A DNA stretch of 64,000 nucleotides, taken from NCBI GenBank assembly GCA_052161885.1, contig CP197396.1:3782001-3846000 (forward strand). The letters run 5' to 3'. The position numbers were made by a program, and so were the translations under genes. Positions 26,537 to 35,775 of this stretch are shown here, one piece after another. A model generated the notes under the pieces. It had not been told where the DNA came from, ran no database searches, and saw nothing but the letters and a program-made list of their open reading frames with translations. Source of the stretch: QKTW01 sp052161885 (lineage in GTDB: Bacteria; Bacteroidota; Bacteroidia; Chitinophagales; Chitinophagaceae). The number at the start of each line of letters is the position of its first letter. Position 1 is the first letter of the stretch.

Positions 26537-27889
26537 ATGGCAGTTAAATTATTATTCGAAAATGCACATGTAGAAGGTATCCGTTATTATGATGCTTATC
26601 GTAAGAACGGTGGCTACCGTGCTGTAGAGAAAGCGTTCAAGATGACGCCGGAAGAAATAGTGGAAGAAGTGAAGAAGAGCGGTCTTCGTGGCCGTGGTGG
26701 TGCAGGCTTTCCTACAGGTATGAAATGGAGCTTCCTGGCGAAGCCTGAAGGAGTGCCCCGTCACCTGGTGTGCAATGCAGACGAATCTGAGCCCGGCACT
26801 TTCAAAGACCGCTACCTGATGGAGTTTCTGCCGCACCTGCTTATTGAAGGATTGATCGTTTCTTCTTTTGCACTCGGTTCAAATGCTACTTATATCTACA
26901 TCCGCGGTGAGTATGCCTGGATTCCGGATATACTGGAGCAAGCCATAGCGGAAGCAAAAGCGAATGGCTGGCTGGGTAAAAATATCTTGGGCACCGGCTT
27001 TGATTGCGAAATATATGTACAGCGCGGTGGCGGTGCCTATATCTGCGGTGAAGAAACGGCGTTGATCGAATCACTGGAAGGAAAGCGTGGTAATCCGCGC
27101 CTGAAGCCACCGTTCCCCGCCGTACAAGGTCTGTGGATGCGCCCTACAGTGGTAAACAATGTAGAAACACTGGCGGCGGTAGTGCCTATCATTAATATGG
27201 GTGGCGAAGCGTATGGCCAGCTGGGTGTTGGTAAATCTACCGGTACCAAACTGATCTCTGCCTGCGGTAACATTAACAAGCCGGGCGTTTACGAGATCAA
27301 CTACGATCTGTCTGTTGAAGAATTTATATACAGCGATGAATATTGCGGCGGCATTCCTAATGGGAAACGCCTGAAAGCATGTATCCCCGGTGGTTCGTCT
27401 GTGCCTATTGTGCCGGCTAACCTGCTGCTCAAAACTGCAAAAGGCGAAACACGACTGATGAACTACGAAAGTCTTTCTGACGGTGGTTTTGCTACCGGTA
27501 CCATGATGGGTTCCGGTGGTTTTATTGTGCTGGATGAGGACCAATGTGTAGTGCGTCATACGATGTCGCTTGCACATTTCTACAATCATGAAAGCTGCGG
27601 ACAGTGCAGTCCATGCCGTGAAGGAACCGGCTGGATGTACAAGATCCTGAAGAGTATAGAATACGGAAAAGGCAAAATGAGTGATATCGATCTGCTGTGG
27701 GATATACAGCGAAGGATAGAAGGTAATACGATCTGTCCGCTGGGTGATGCGGCGGCGTGGCCGGTGGCTGCAGCGATCCGTCACTTCCGCGATGAATTTG
27801 AATGGCATGTGCTGAATCCCGAAGAATCCCAGCGCAGGAACTATGGCCTGGCGCATTATGCCGACCCGATCCATGTACCGGTAGCGTAA
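26537..27889 (+). CDS. nuoF: NADH-quinone oxidoreductase subunit F (NADH-binding)
   Basis: 450-residue 51-kDa subunit that binds NADH, FMN and [4Fe-4S] cluster N3. The glycine-rich nucleotide sites GLRGRGGAGFPTGMKWSF and GGGAYICGEETALIESLEG are present. The cluster ligands are in ESCGQCSPCREGTGWM and TICPLGDAAAWP. Length is normal. The start lies 30 bp after the methyltransferase gene, and the stop is followed directly by a repeat-flanked GxxExxY gene. Confidence 0.97.
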   Translation: MAVKLLFENAHVEGIRYYDAYRKNGGYRAVEKAFKMTPEEIVEEVKKSGLRGRGGAGFPTGMKWSFLAKPEGVPRHLVCNADESEPGTFKDRYLMEFLPHLLIEGLIVSSFALGSNATYIYIRGEYAWIPDILEQAIAEAKANGWLGKNILGTGFDCEIYVQRGGGAYICGEETALIESLEGKRGNPRLKPPFPAVQGLWMRPTVVNNVETLAAVVPIINMGGEAYGQLGVGKSTGTKLISACGNINKPGVYEINYDLSVEEFIYSDEYCGGIPNGKRLKACIPGGSSVPIVPANLLLKTAKGETRLMNYESLSDGGFATGTMMGSGGFIVLDEDQCVVRHTMSLAHFYNHESCGQCSPCREGTGWMYKILKSIEYGKGKMSDIDLLWDIQRRIEGNTICPLGDAAAWPVAAAIRHFRDEFEWHVLNPEESQRRNYGLAHYADPIHVPVA

Positions 27890-27895
27890 TTGCTG

Positions 27896-27934
27896 ATTTC
27901 ACGCAAAGACCGCAAAGAGGTAACGTACGCAAAG
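27896..27934 (+). repeat. Left flanking repeat of the GxxExxY insertion
   Basis: Contains ATTTCACGC at 27896-27904 followed by ACCGCAAAGAGGT-like sequence. Its inverted partner, GCGTGAAAT preceded by CCTTTGCGT, lies at 28331-28356 on the other side of the small gene. Both belong to the CTTTGCGG repeat family seen elsewhere in the window. Confidence 0.55.
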
Positions 27935-28312
27935 ATGACAGAGAACGAGATATCAAGCCGTGTATTGGATATTTGCTTTGCAATACATAAGCGGTATGGC
28001 CCTGGGTTGTTTGAAAGTGTTTACGAGGAAATCTTTTGTCACGAATGGGCAAAAACAGGAATGCCTTTTACCCGGCAACAAGGGATACCGTTAGTACACG
28101 AAGAAGTAAAATTAGAGATTGGCTTCAGAGCCGATGTGATTATAGAGAATAAAGTTCTTATTGAGTTAAAAAGTATTGAGGCATTGGGTGACATTCATTT
28201 TAAGCAAGTATTGACTTATCTTAAATTGACTGACATTAAATTAGGCCTGTTAATAAATTTTAATGTTGTTCTTTTAAAAAACGGCATTCATAGGATTGCC
28301 AATAAGTTATAA
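27935..28312 (+). CDS. GxxExxY family protein (PD-(D/E)XK-like fold)
   Basis: 125 residues from the ATG at 27935. The name-giving motif is visible in GPGLFESVYEE, and a nuclease-like D...ExK core in FRADVIIENKVLIELKSIE. The end, LKLTDIKLGLLINFN, is diagnostic of the family. Members are very common in Bacteroidota and often appear as single genes bracketed by short repeats. Their function is not established, though the fold suggests a nuclease or DNA-binding role. Here it lies between nuoF and nuoG, flanked by inverted copies of a CTTTGCG-type repeat, and is likely an inserted element. Codon use looks more AT-rich than the nuo genes. Confidence 0.88.
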   Translation: MTENEISSRVLDICFAIHKRYGPGLFESVYEEIFCHEWAKTGMPFTRQQGIPLVHEEVKLEIGFRADVIIENKVLIELKSIEALGDIHFKQVLTYLKLTDIKLGLLINFNVVLLKNGIHRIANKL

Positions 28313-28318
28313 TTAATA

Positions 28319-28412
28319 CGTCGCGTCGTAAAACCTTTGCGTCCGCGGCGTGAAATAAAGATATTAAACCGCTGCGCCTAAAAACCGCTGTGGTCGTTGC
28401 GAGAAATATATA
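28319..28412 (-). repeat. Right flanking repeat of the GxxExxY insertion
   Basis: Reads AAAACCTTTGCGTCC...GCGTGAAAT (28330-28356), inverted relative to the left copy at 27896-27934. A further AACCGCTG-rich filler tract continues up to the nuoG start. Nothing coding is seen in it. Confidence 0.5.
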
Positions 28413-28416
28413 AGCA

Positions 28417-29562
28417 ATGAGTGATCAACCAAAGTTTAAAGTAACGATAGACAATATAACTGTCGAAGTAGCGCCGGGCACTACCATTGTGCAGGCTGCA
28501 CGTATGATTGGCGGCGATGTGGTGCCTCCTACCATGTGTTTTTACTCCAAGCTGGAAGGAAGCGGCGGTAAATGCCGTACCTGCCTGGTAGAGGTAAGCA
28601 AAGGTTCTGAAAAGGATCCACGCCCTATGCCCAAGCTCGTTGCCAGCTGCCGTACAACTGTTATGGATGGTATGGAAGTAAAAAGCATTACTTCTGATAA
28701 AGTAATCGATGCACGTAAGGGTGTTACTGAGTTCCTGCTGCTGAATCACCCGCTGGACTGTCCCGTGTGCGACCAGGCTGGTGAGTGCGACCTGCAGGAT
28801 CTGGGTTATGAGCATGGTAATGCCGGTACCCGTTACGATTTCCCCCGCCGTACATTCGAAAAAGAAGATATCGGACCCTATATACAGCTGCATATGACAC
28901 GCTGTATCATGTGTTTCCGTTGTGTGTTTGCAGCCAACCAGCTTACGGACAATCGTGAGCATGGTATCCTGGACCGTGGCGATCATGCACAGATCAGTAC
29001 CTGCATCAGCAAAGCACTGACCAACGAATTCATTGGTAATGTGATAGATGTATGCCCTGTAGGCGCGTTAACAGATAAAACGTTCCGTTTCAAGAACCGC
29101 GTATGGTTTACCAAGCCGGTAGACGCGCACCGCGACTGCCCAACCTGCAGCGGGCGTGTACGCCTGTGGATGCGTGGCGATGAAGTGTTCCGCGTAACAG
29201 CCCGTAAAGACGAGTGGGGTGAAGTGGAGAGCCTGCCCGATGGCAAAACCGCCTGGATCTGCAATACCTGCCGTTTTGAGAAAAAAGATGCAAAAGACTG
29301 GACGATCGAAGGGCCAACCAAAGTGAACCGTCATAGTGTAATCTCCCAGGGACATTACAGGAATGCTGTTACAGGTCAGCCTGCTTTGATCAATGAAGTG
29401 ATCGGTAAAAATCCTAAGTTGCTGATGGACATACACTCTGTAAGTGATGTGAACCGCCCGGAAGTAGATCTTTCGAAGATCGAAGGACCAGCACATTCAG
29501 ATGATTTCCTGCCCAATCAGCAGCTGAATCACCTGAAGCAGATCGGCAAAATGACTGAATAG
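28417..29562 (+). CDS. nuoG: NADH-quinone oxidoreductase subunit G, short form
   Basis: 381-residue iron-sulfur subunit. The N-terminal ferredoxin-like [2Fe-2S] domain has CFYSKLEGSGGKCRTC and a later Cys. It is followed by the His/Cys cluster motif HPLDCPVCDQAGECDLQ and by TRCIMCFRCVFA with ICPVGAL-type VCPVGAL. A bis-MGD-type zinc/iron ribbon (RDCPTCSGRVRLWMRG, ICNTCRFEKKD) comes next. The protein then ends, lacking the several-hundred-residue molybdopterin-oxidoreductase-like domain of the E. coli protein, which has about 900 residues. This seems to be a natural short form, since the 3' end is clean and the operon continues. Confidence 0.93.
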   Translation: MSDQPKFKVTIDNITVEVAPGTTIVQAARMIGGDVVPPTMCFYSKLEGSGGKCRTCLVEVSKGSEKDPRPMPKLVASCRTTVMDGMEVKSITSDKVIDARKGVTEFLLLNHPLDCPVCDQAGECDLQDLGYEHGNAGTRYDFPRRTFEKEDIGPYIQLHMTRCIMCFRCVFAANQLTDNREHGILDRGDHAQISTCISKALTNEFIGNVIDVCPVGALTDKTFRFKNRVWFTKPVDAHRDCPTCSGRVRLWMRGDEVFRVTARKDEWGEVESLPDGKTAWICNTCRFEKKDAKDWTIEGPTKVNRHSVISQGHYRNAVTGQPALINEVIGKNPKLLMDIHSVSDVNRPEVDLSKIEGPAHSDDFLPNQQLNHLKQIGKMTE

Positions 29563-29661
29563 GACGGACCCTATATGAAGAAATCGTTATGCGTGGTTAT
29601 GAAACCGATCGCATAATTGAGGAAGGACTGAAAAAGACTACTATTTTTTTAACGAACTAAT

Positions 29662-29669
29662 TACTTTTG
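29662..29669 (+). promoter_or_regulatory. Possible internal promoter before nuoH
   Basis: TACTTTTG fits TAnnTTTG and ends 7 bp before the nuoH ATG, so a transcript from it would be almost leaderless. No clear TTG lies at -33. It may supplement read-through into the membrane-arm genes after the 114-bp gap. Confidence 0.35.
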
Positions 29670-29676
29670 CGCCGTT

Positions 29677-30768
29677 ATGCTGTTATTGCAAATAGACTGG
29701 CCGTTCTTACTGGAAAAAGTTGCCCTGATACTAGTGGTAGTACTGGTATCATTTGGCGTAGCTGCCTATGCCACCTGGGGTGAGCGTAAAGTGGCTGCCA
29801 TAATGCAGGATCGCCTTGGTCCTAACCGCGCAGGTTTTATGGGGCTGCTGCAGCCACTGGCCGATGGCGGTAAGCTCTTTTTCAAGGAAGAGATCATCCC
29901 GGAAGGCTCTACACGCTTTATTTTCATCCTCGGGCCCTGTCTTTTTATGATTACCGCGCTGATGACCAGTGCCGTAATTCCCTGGGGGCCGGATATTGTT
30001 ACTGAAAGTGGCCGCATCATCAGCCTGCAGGTAGCAGATGTAAACATTGGTATTCTCTTCGTTTTTGGTGTAGTAAGTCTTGGTGTATACGGTATTATGC
30101 TGGGTGGCTGGGCTTCCAACAATAAATTTTCCCTTTTAAGCAGTATCCGTTCCGCATCGCAGTCTATCTCTTATGAGCTGGCCATGGGCATCAGCCTCAT
30201 TGCGCTGCTGATGATGAGCGGTACACTGAGCCTGCGTGAAATTGCCGGTCAGCAGCATGGCTTCTGGCATGGCGGTGCCATCTGGAACGGTGGTTATTTT
30301 ACCTGGAACTTCTTTAAACAGCCTCTGGGCTTCTTTATCTTTCTAGTTTGTGCATTTGCGGAACTGAACCGTGCTCCTTTTGACCTGCCGGAGTGTGAAA
30401 GTGAACTGAACATGGGTTACCACCAGGAATATTCTTCCATGAAGCTGGGACTTTACCTGTTTGCTGAATACATCAATATGTTTATCAGCTCTGCAGTAAT
30501 GGTAACGCTCTTCTGGGGAAGCTACAATTATCCGGGCATGGACTGGGTTGCCGGTCATACCGGCGCTGTGCTTTTTACTTTGAGCTGCGTAGTCGCATTC
30601 ATGATCAAAATCACTGCCTTTATATTGTTCTTCATGTTTATCCGCTGGACGCTGCCGCGTTTCCGCTACGATCAGCTGATGAACTTGGGCTGGAAATCGC
30701 TGATACCGCTGGCATTGTTCAATATGCTGGTGACCGGCGCTGTGATACTGTGGATTTTTAATAAATAG
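29677..30768 (+). CDS. nuoH: NADH-quinone oxidoreductase subunit H
   Basis: 363-residue membrane subunit with eight or nine transmembrane helices that links the quinone site to the proton-pumping arm. Signatures are ERKVAAIMQDRLGPNRAGF, SIRSASQSISYELAMG and AELNRAPFDLPECESELNMGY, with their acidic residues in loops facing the quinone channel. The ATG at 29677 follows a possible internal promoter. It is the first membrane-arm gene of the second half of the operon and is followed by nuoI after 60 bp. Confidence 0.97.
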   Translation: MLLLQIDWPFLLEKVALILVVVLVSFGVAAYATWGERKVAAIMQDRLGPNRAGFMGLLQPLADGGKLFFKEEIIPEGSTRFIFILGPCLFMITALMTSAVIPWGPDIVTESGRIISLQVADVNIGILFVFGVVSLGVYGIMLGGWASNNKFSLLSSIRSASQSISYELAMGISLIALLMMSGTLSLREIAGQQHGFWHGGAIWNGGYFTWNFFKQPLGFFIFLVCAFAELNRAPFDLPECESELNMGYHQEYSSMKLGLYLFAEYINMFISSAVMVTLFWGSYNYPGMDWVAGHTGAVLFTLSCVVAFMIKITAFILFFMFIRWTLPRFRYDQLMNLGWKSLIPLALFNMLVTGAVILWIFNK

Positions 30769-30828
30769 AATTCAAAACGGGAGCGGAACAATCCGTATTT
30801 CCATTTTTGACTTTTTGAACTGAAGAAA

Positions 30829-31341
30829 ATGCAACAACTAACGAACAGGTCTGTACAGGTAAATCGTGATCCGATGACATTCGGGGAAAAGATTTACGTA
30901 CCTGCCATTCTCAAAGGCCTCAGTATTACGCTGGGACATATATTTAAAAAGAAAGCCACAGTAAGCTACCCGGAGCAGAAACGTCCGTTCAGCCCTGTAT
31001 TTCGCGGTCTGCATGTGCTGAACCGTGATGAAGAAGGCCGTGAACGTTGTACTGCATGCGGACTCTGTGCCCTGGCATGTCCTGCAGAAGCCATTACTAT
31101 GGAAGCTGCCGAACGCAAACCGGGTGAAGAAAACCTCTACCGTGAAGAAAAATATGCAGCTAAATACGAGATCAATATGCTGCGTTGCATATTCTGCGGC
31201 TTTTGTGAAGAAGCATGCCCGAAAGATGCGATATACCTGAGTGAAACAGTGATGCCGGCCAATTATACGCGTAAATACTTTGTCTATAAAAAAGAAGAGT
31301 TACTGATTCCTCACCCTAAAAAGCAAGAAGGCGGCAACTAA
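30829..31341 (+). CDS. nuoI: NADH-quinone oxidoreductase subunit I
   Basis: 170-residue 8Fe ferredoxin-type subunit holding clusters N6a and N6b, which pass electrons to NuoB. The two motifs CTACGLCALACPAEA and CIFCGFCEEACPKDA are intact. The N-terminal 55 residues contain an amphipathic segment (PAILKGLSITLGHIF) that lies along the membrane. Only 1 bp separates its stop from nuoJ. Confidence 0.97.
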   Translation: MQQLTNRSVQVNRDPMTFGEKIYVPAILKGLSITLGHIFKKKATVSYPEQKRPFSPVFRGLHVLNRDEEGRERCTACGLCALACPAEAITMEAAERKPGEENLYREEKYAAKYEINMLRCIFCGFCEEACPKDAIYLSETVMPANYTRKYFVYKKEELLIPHPKKQEGGN

Positions 31342-31342
31342 T

Positions 31343-31861
31343 ATGGACATTCACGCAATATTATTCTACTCTCTTTCTGCACTGGCCATCGCCTGTGCGC
31401 TGGGCGTTATCCTCAGCCGCAACCCGATCAACAGTGTGCTGTTCCTGATCCTTACATTCTTTGCTATCTCCGGCCATTATATACTGCTCAATGCGCAGTT
31501 CCTGGCTGTAGTAAATATCATTGTATACGCCGGGGCCATCATGGTGCTGTTCCTGTTTGTGATCATGCTCATGAACCTGAATGCGGACGTAGAGCCGCAG
31601 AAGAACTGGCTGGTGCAGCTGGCCGGGGCGATATCGGGCGGTACGCTGTTCCTGGTATTGCTTTCTGCACTGGTAACGGCTACACGCACATTGCCGATTA
31701 TGGAAGAAACCTCCAGCGACATAGGACTGATCAAAGTACTGGGCCGTACATTATTTACACAATATGTGCTGCCGTTTGAGATCAGTTCCGTGCTGTTTTT
31801 AAGTGCAATGATCGGTGCGATAGTAATCGGTAAAAAAGAAGAAGAACACGCAGCGTCCTAA
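31343..31861 (+). CDS. nuoJ: NADH-quinone oxidoreductase subunit J
   Basis: 172-residue membrane subunit with five predicted helices. The conserved helix-3 region VVNIIVYAGAIMVLFLFVIM, which undergoes the pi-bulge transition during turnover, is present, as is the NPINSVLFLILTFFAISGHY start. It is followed by nuoK after 38 bp. Family length and gene order are normal. Confidence 0.95.
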   Translation: MDIHAILFYSLSALAIACALGVILSRNPINSVLFLILTFFAISGHYILLNAQFLAVVNIIVYAGAIMVLFLFVIMLMNLNADVEPQKNWLVQLAGAISGGTLFLVLLSALVTATRTLPIMEETSSDIGLIKVLGRTLFTQYVLPFEISSVLFLSAMIGAIVIGKKEEEHAAS

Positions 31862-31899
31862 ACCGGCGTTGTTTTTAACTGACATCGAAAACACAGAAG

Positions 31900-32199
31900 A
31901 TGCCTATACAATATTATTTATTCTTAAGCATGGCCCTGTTCTGCATCGGTATCATGGGTACCCTGATGCGGCGCAATGCGATCATCATTTTTATGTGCAT
32001 TGAGCTCATGCTGAATGCCGTAAACCTTTTGCTGGTAGCATTCTCCAAAATGTGGCACGATTCATCTGCACAGATATTCGTATTCTTCATTATGGTGGTG
32101 GCTGCGGCTGAAGTAGCCGTGGGGCTTGCTATTATAGTGCTGATGTACCGGAAAGTACACTCGGTAGACATAAATATCCTGAACAGACTGAAACACTAA
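31900..32199 (+). CDS. nuoK: NADH-quinone oxidoreductase subunit K
   Basis: 99-residue subunit with three transmembrane helices. The buried acidic residues of the proton path are visible in IFMCIELMLNAVNLLLVAF (Glu in helix 2) and VVAAAEVAVGLAIIVLMYR (Glu in helix 3). Length matches the family (about 100). Confidence 0.96.
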   Translation: MPIQYYLFLSMALFCIGIMGTLMRRNAIIIFMCIELMLNAVNLLLVAFSKMWHDSSAQIFVFFIMVVAAAEVAVGLAIIVLMYRKVHSVDINILNRLKH

Positions 32200-32248
32200 A
32201 ATAAGTAGCATATTAGCTGATATGCTACTGCTGATAAAGCCTTTATAA

Positions 32249-34123
32249 ATGATTAACTACGTTTACTTAGTACCATTATTCCCGCTGATCGGCTTCCTGA
32301 TCAATGGTATCGGATGGAGAAAAATGCCTAAAGGCGCCGGCGGTGTTATCGGCAGTCTGGCCATACTTGCATCATTTGCAGTATCGCTGGGTATTTTCTT
32401 TGAGGTGAAAGATGGTGCGTCCCAGACCGTTAACCTGTTTGACTTCATACAATCCGGCAAACTTTATATCCCGTTTGCGTTCCAGGTAGACAGTCTCTCA
32501 GCATTATTCCTGCTTATTATTACCGGTATCGGTTTCCTGATACATGTGTATTCCACATCTTATATGCACGATGATGAAGGCATGGTAAAATATTTTGCCT
32601 TCCTGAATCTTTTCGTGTTTTCCATGCTGCTGCTGGTGCTTGGCGCGAATTACCTGATCATGTTCATCGGCTGGGAAGGTGTAGGTCTTTGCTCCTACCT
32701 GCTTATCGGCTTCTGGTTTAAGAACCGCGAGTATACCAATGCAGCTAAAAAAGCCTTTGTAATGAACCGTATCGGTGACCTCGGCTTTATCGTAGGGATG
32801 CTGATGGTACTGTACAATTTTGGCACACTCAGTTATGCAGATTTTTTCGGTGCTATCAAAACGACGCCTATGGCAAGTGGCGTATACAACTGGATAGCAA
32901 TCTGTTTCTTTATAGGTGCAATGGGTAAAAGTGCACAGATTCCATTATACACCTGGTTACCCGATGCGATGGCGGGTCCTACGCCGGTATCGGCACTGAT
33001 ACATGCTGCAACGATGGTTACCGCCGGTATCTATATGATTGCCCGCAGCAGTGCATTATATAACCTTGCTCCTATGGCGCTGAACCTGATCTCTGTGATC
33101 GGTACAGCTACAGCTTTGCTGGCAGCTACCATTGCTATCAAACAATACGATATTAAAAAGGTACTCGCATACTCAACTGTAAGCCAGCTTGGCTTTATGT
33201 TCATGGCACTTGGTGCCGGTGCATATACCACAGCGGTCTTCCATGTGATGACACATGCATTCTTCAAAGCGCTGTTATTCCTTGGTTCGGGTAGTGTAAT
33301 ACACGCCATGGGCGGCGAACAGGACATTCGTAAAATGGGCGGCCTGAGCAAGAAAATGAAGATCACCAATCTTACTTTCCTCATAGGTTGTATTGCGATT
33401 GCCGGTGTGCCGGGTTTTTCGGGCTTCTTCTCCAAAGATGAAATACTGTCTAAAGCGTATGCCAATAACCCCGTGATCTATTTCTGCGGTGTGGCTGCGG
33501 CTATGATGACCGCTTTCTATATGTTCCGCCTGTATGTGCTTACATTCACCGGTACATTCCGCGGTACGCACGACCAGGAGCATCACCTGCACGAAAGTCC
33601 TGCAGCGATCACCATTCCGCTGGTGGTTCTGGCAATACTTTCTGTAGTGGGCGGCTATGTGGGTCTGCCTTCTGTAATGAGCGAACACCATATGCTGGGT
33701 TCTTACCTGAGCTCTGCAGTAACAAATGTTGAAGCGCACGAGTTATCTCACGGTACGGAATGGATGCTGATGGGGATTTCCAGCGGCCTGTCTATACTGA
33801 TGATCTTCATAGCCATCGCGGTGAACCGGAAACCCAACTTTGTTGAAAATACCGGGCTCGCCAAAGTGCTGGAGAACAAATGGTATGTGGATGAGCTGTA
33901 CGATGCAGTAATTGTGCGCCCGATAGAAGCCTTCTCCCGTTTTGCAGATAAAGTGATAGAAAGACTGGGTATAGACGGGCTGGTGAACGGTGTAGGAAAA
34001 CTGGTGAAACTAGGCAGCGACCGCGTACGGCTGCTGCAGAGCGGACAAGTGGGTTCTTACATTTTTATTATGGTCATCGGGATGATCATCCTGTTTGCCC
34101 TGAGCTTTTTCTGGATACATTAA
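32249..34123 (+). CDS. nuoL: NADH-quinone oxidoreductase subunit L
   Basis: 624-residue antiporter-like subunit at the far end of the membrane arm, with about 14 core helices plus the C-terminal lateral helix (residues near 520-600) that runs along the arm. Family signatures are FIGWEGVGLCSYLLIGFWF, KSAQIPLYTWLPDAMAGPTPVSALIHAATMVTAG (read as two adjoining motifs) and LAYSTVSQLGFMF. The conserved Glu and Lys of the proton channel are retained. Its start follows nuoK by 49 bp, a spacer that contains an AGC/ATATGCT filler. Confidence 0.97.
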   Translation: MINYVYLVPLFPLIGFLINGIGWRKMPKGAGGVIGSLAILASFAVSLGIFFEVKDGASQTVNLFDFIQSGKLYIPFAFQVDSLSALFLLIITGIGFLIHVYSTSYMHDDEGMVKYFAFLNLFVFSMLLLVLGANYLIMFIGWEGVGLCSYLLIGFWFKNREYTNAAKKAFVMNRIGDLGFIVGMLMVLYNFGTLSYADFFGAIKTTPMASGVYNWIAICFFIGAMGKSAQIPLYTWLPDAMAGPTPVSALIHAATMVTAGIYMIARSSALYNLAPMALNLISVIGTATALLAATIAIKQYDIKKVLAYSTVSQLGFMFMALGAGAYTTAVFHVMTHAFFKALLFLGSGSVIHAMGGEQDIRKMGGLSKKMKITNLTFLIGCIAIAGVPGFSGFFSKDEILSKAYANNPVIYFCGVAAAMMTAFYMFRLYVLTFTGTFRGTHDQEHHLHESPAAITIPLVVLAILSVVGGYVGLPSVMSEHHMLGSYLSSAVTNVEAHELSHGTEWMLMGISSGLSILMIFIAIAVNRKPNFVENTGLAKVLENKWYVDELYDAVIVRPIEAFSRFADKVIERLGIDGLVNGVGKLVKLGSDRVRLLQSGQVGSYIFIMVIGMIILFALSFFWIH

Positions 34124-34183
34124 CGACATTAAATAATATAAAACGCATTCGGCGAGACTGCAAACACTGCAACAAGCTACATT

Positions 34184-35635
34184 ATGGTCCTTTTAATACT
34201 ACTGATACTCGTTCCGCTCATTACAGGCATGCTTACATTCCTGGTGAAAGGTAATGGAGCCAAAGGCCTGGCACTGGTGAGCTCACTGGCTACACTGGGT
34301 ATTGCCGCAGCACTGAGCGCACAGACATATGAAGCACCGGCACTGGGCTGGAGCATGAACTGGATACCCATGCTGGGCACACAGATAAGCCTGTATGCCG
34401 ATGGTATGAGCACTATGCTTGTGCTGCTTACCGGCATTGTACTGCCGGTAGTGATCATCAGCAACTGGAACAAAGAGGTGGAAAACCAGCATTCGTTCTA
34501 TGGTTTGCTGCTGCTCTCACAAACTGGTCTTATAGGCGTATTCCTGGCGCACGATGCACTGCTTTTCTACGTATTCTGGGAACTGGCACTTATACCGGTT
34601 TACTTCCTCTGCTCACGCTGGGGCGGTGAGAAAAGAGTGCAGGTTACATTCAAATTCTTTGCGTATACATTTGTCGGCAGTCTTATGATGCTGGCCGGAA
34701 TTATCTACCTGTCGTTACAGACAGGTGGCGGTATCAACAGCTATTCCTGGGAAAATATGATACAGGCAGGGCAAAACCTGCCGCCACTGCAACAGCATTT
34801 TATCTTCTGGCTCATCTTTATTGCTTTTGCTATCAAGATGCCGATATTCCCGTTCCATACATGGCAGCCGGATACATATGAGCAATCACCTACACCGGTG
34901 ACCATCATACTGAGCGCACTGATGGTGAAAATGGGACTTTATGCCACCATGCGCTGGCTCATACCGGTAATGCCTGAAGCAACGGCTTACTGGTCCAACA
35001 CAATTATCATACTTTCCATTATAGGTATTGTATACGCATCCTGCCTGGCTATTGTGCAGACAGACATAAAGCGCCTTGTCGCTTATTCGTCTATTGCGCA
35101 TATGGGCCTGATGACTGCTGCCGCCTTTGCACATACAGACACGGGTACACACGGTCTGATGGTGCAGATGTTTAACCACGGTATCAACATCACCGGTATG
35201 TGGCTTATCGTAAGCATGATCGAAAACCGCTGGGGCACCCGCGATATGACCAAACTGGGCGGCATGGCAACAGCTGCTCCGCTGATGACAGTAGCACTGG
35301 TGATCATTGCTTTTGCAAACATAGCCCTGCCGCTGACCAATGGATTTATCGGGGAGTTTATGCTGTTTAATGGTATCTTCCAGAGCAGCAATGTATACCA
35401 TATCGGATTTATGGTGATTGCCGGCCTGGGAGTGATCTTCGGTGCAATATATACACTGTCAATGGTACAGAAAGTGGCTTACGGCGAGCTGGTAGAACCA
35501 AATGTAAAAGGTGACCTGAGCGTAAACGAATATGTAGGACTTGCTGTAATCATAGCGATCATCCTGTTCCTTGGTGTATATCCCAAACCATTGCTGGATA
35601 TGACCGCAGGAATGATGAATATGGTTACACCGTAA
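34184..35635 (+). CDS. nuoM: NADH-quinone oxidoreductase subunit M
   Basis: 483-residue antiporter-like proton-translocating subunit with about 14 helices. Motifs are YVFWELALIPVYFLCSRWGG (channel Glu), KMPIFPFHTWQPDTYEQSPTP and IVQTDIKRLVAYSSIAHMG. Length is normal. The gap of 140 bp to nuoN carries no gene. Confidence 0.97.
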   Translation: MVLLILLILVPLITGMLTFLVKGNGAKGLALVSSLATLGIAAALSAQTYEAPALGWSMNWIPMLGTQISLYADGMSTMLVLLTGIVLPVVIISNWNKEVENQHSFYGLLLLSQTGLIGVFLAHDALLFYVFWELALIPVYFLCSRWGGEKRVQVTFKFFAYTFVGSLMMLAGIIYLSLQTGGGINSYSWENMIQAGQNLPPLQQHFIFWLIFIAFAIKMPIFPFHTWQPDTYEQSPTPVTIILSALMVKMGLYATMRWLIPVMPEATAYWSNTIIILSIIGIVYASCLAIVQTDIKRLVAYSSIAHMGLMTAAAFAHTDTGTHGLMVQMFNHGINITGMWLIVSMIENRWGTRDMTKLGGMATAAPLMTVALVIIAFANIALPLTNGFIGEFMLFNGIFQSSNVYHIGFMVIAGLGVIFGAIYTLSMVQKVAYGELVEPNVKGDLSVNEYVGLAVIIAIILFLGVYPKPLLDMTAGMMNMVTP

Positions 35636-35775
35636 TAGATATGATTGATGTGGTGAATGTGTGGGATGTGATGACAAGGGAACTGAACGATGAAAGGTGC
35701 CAACGCCGTAAAAGCTGAATAGCTGCAACCGGCCGGGACCAAAAAGAAAATGAATTTTAACTTTCGAATAAAGAT

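Noticed and set aside
29563..29676. A possible 14-codon peptide (start near 29574) in the nuoG-nuoH gap
   Set aside because: Too short, with no ribosome-binding site and no pattern pointing to a leader peptide. More likely spacer.
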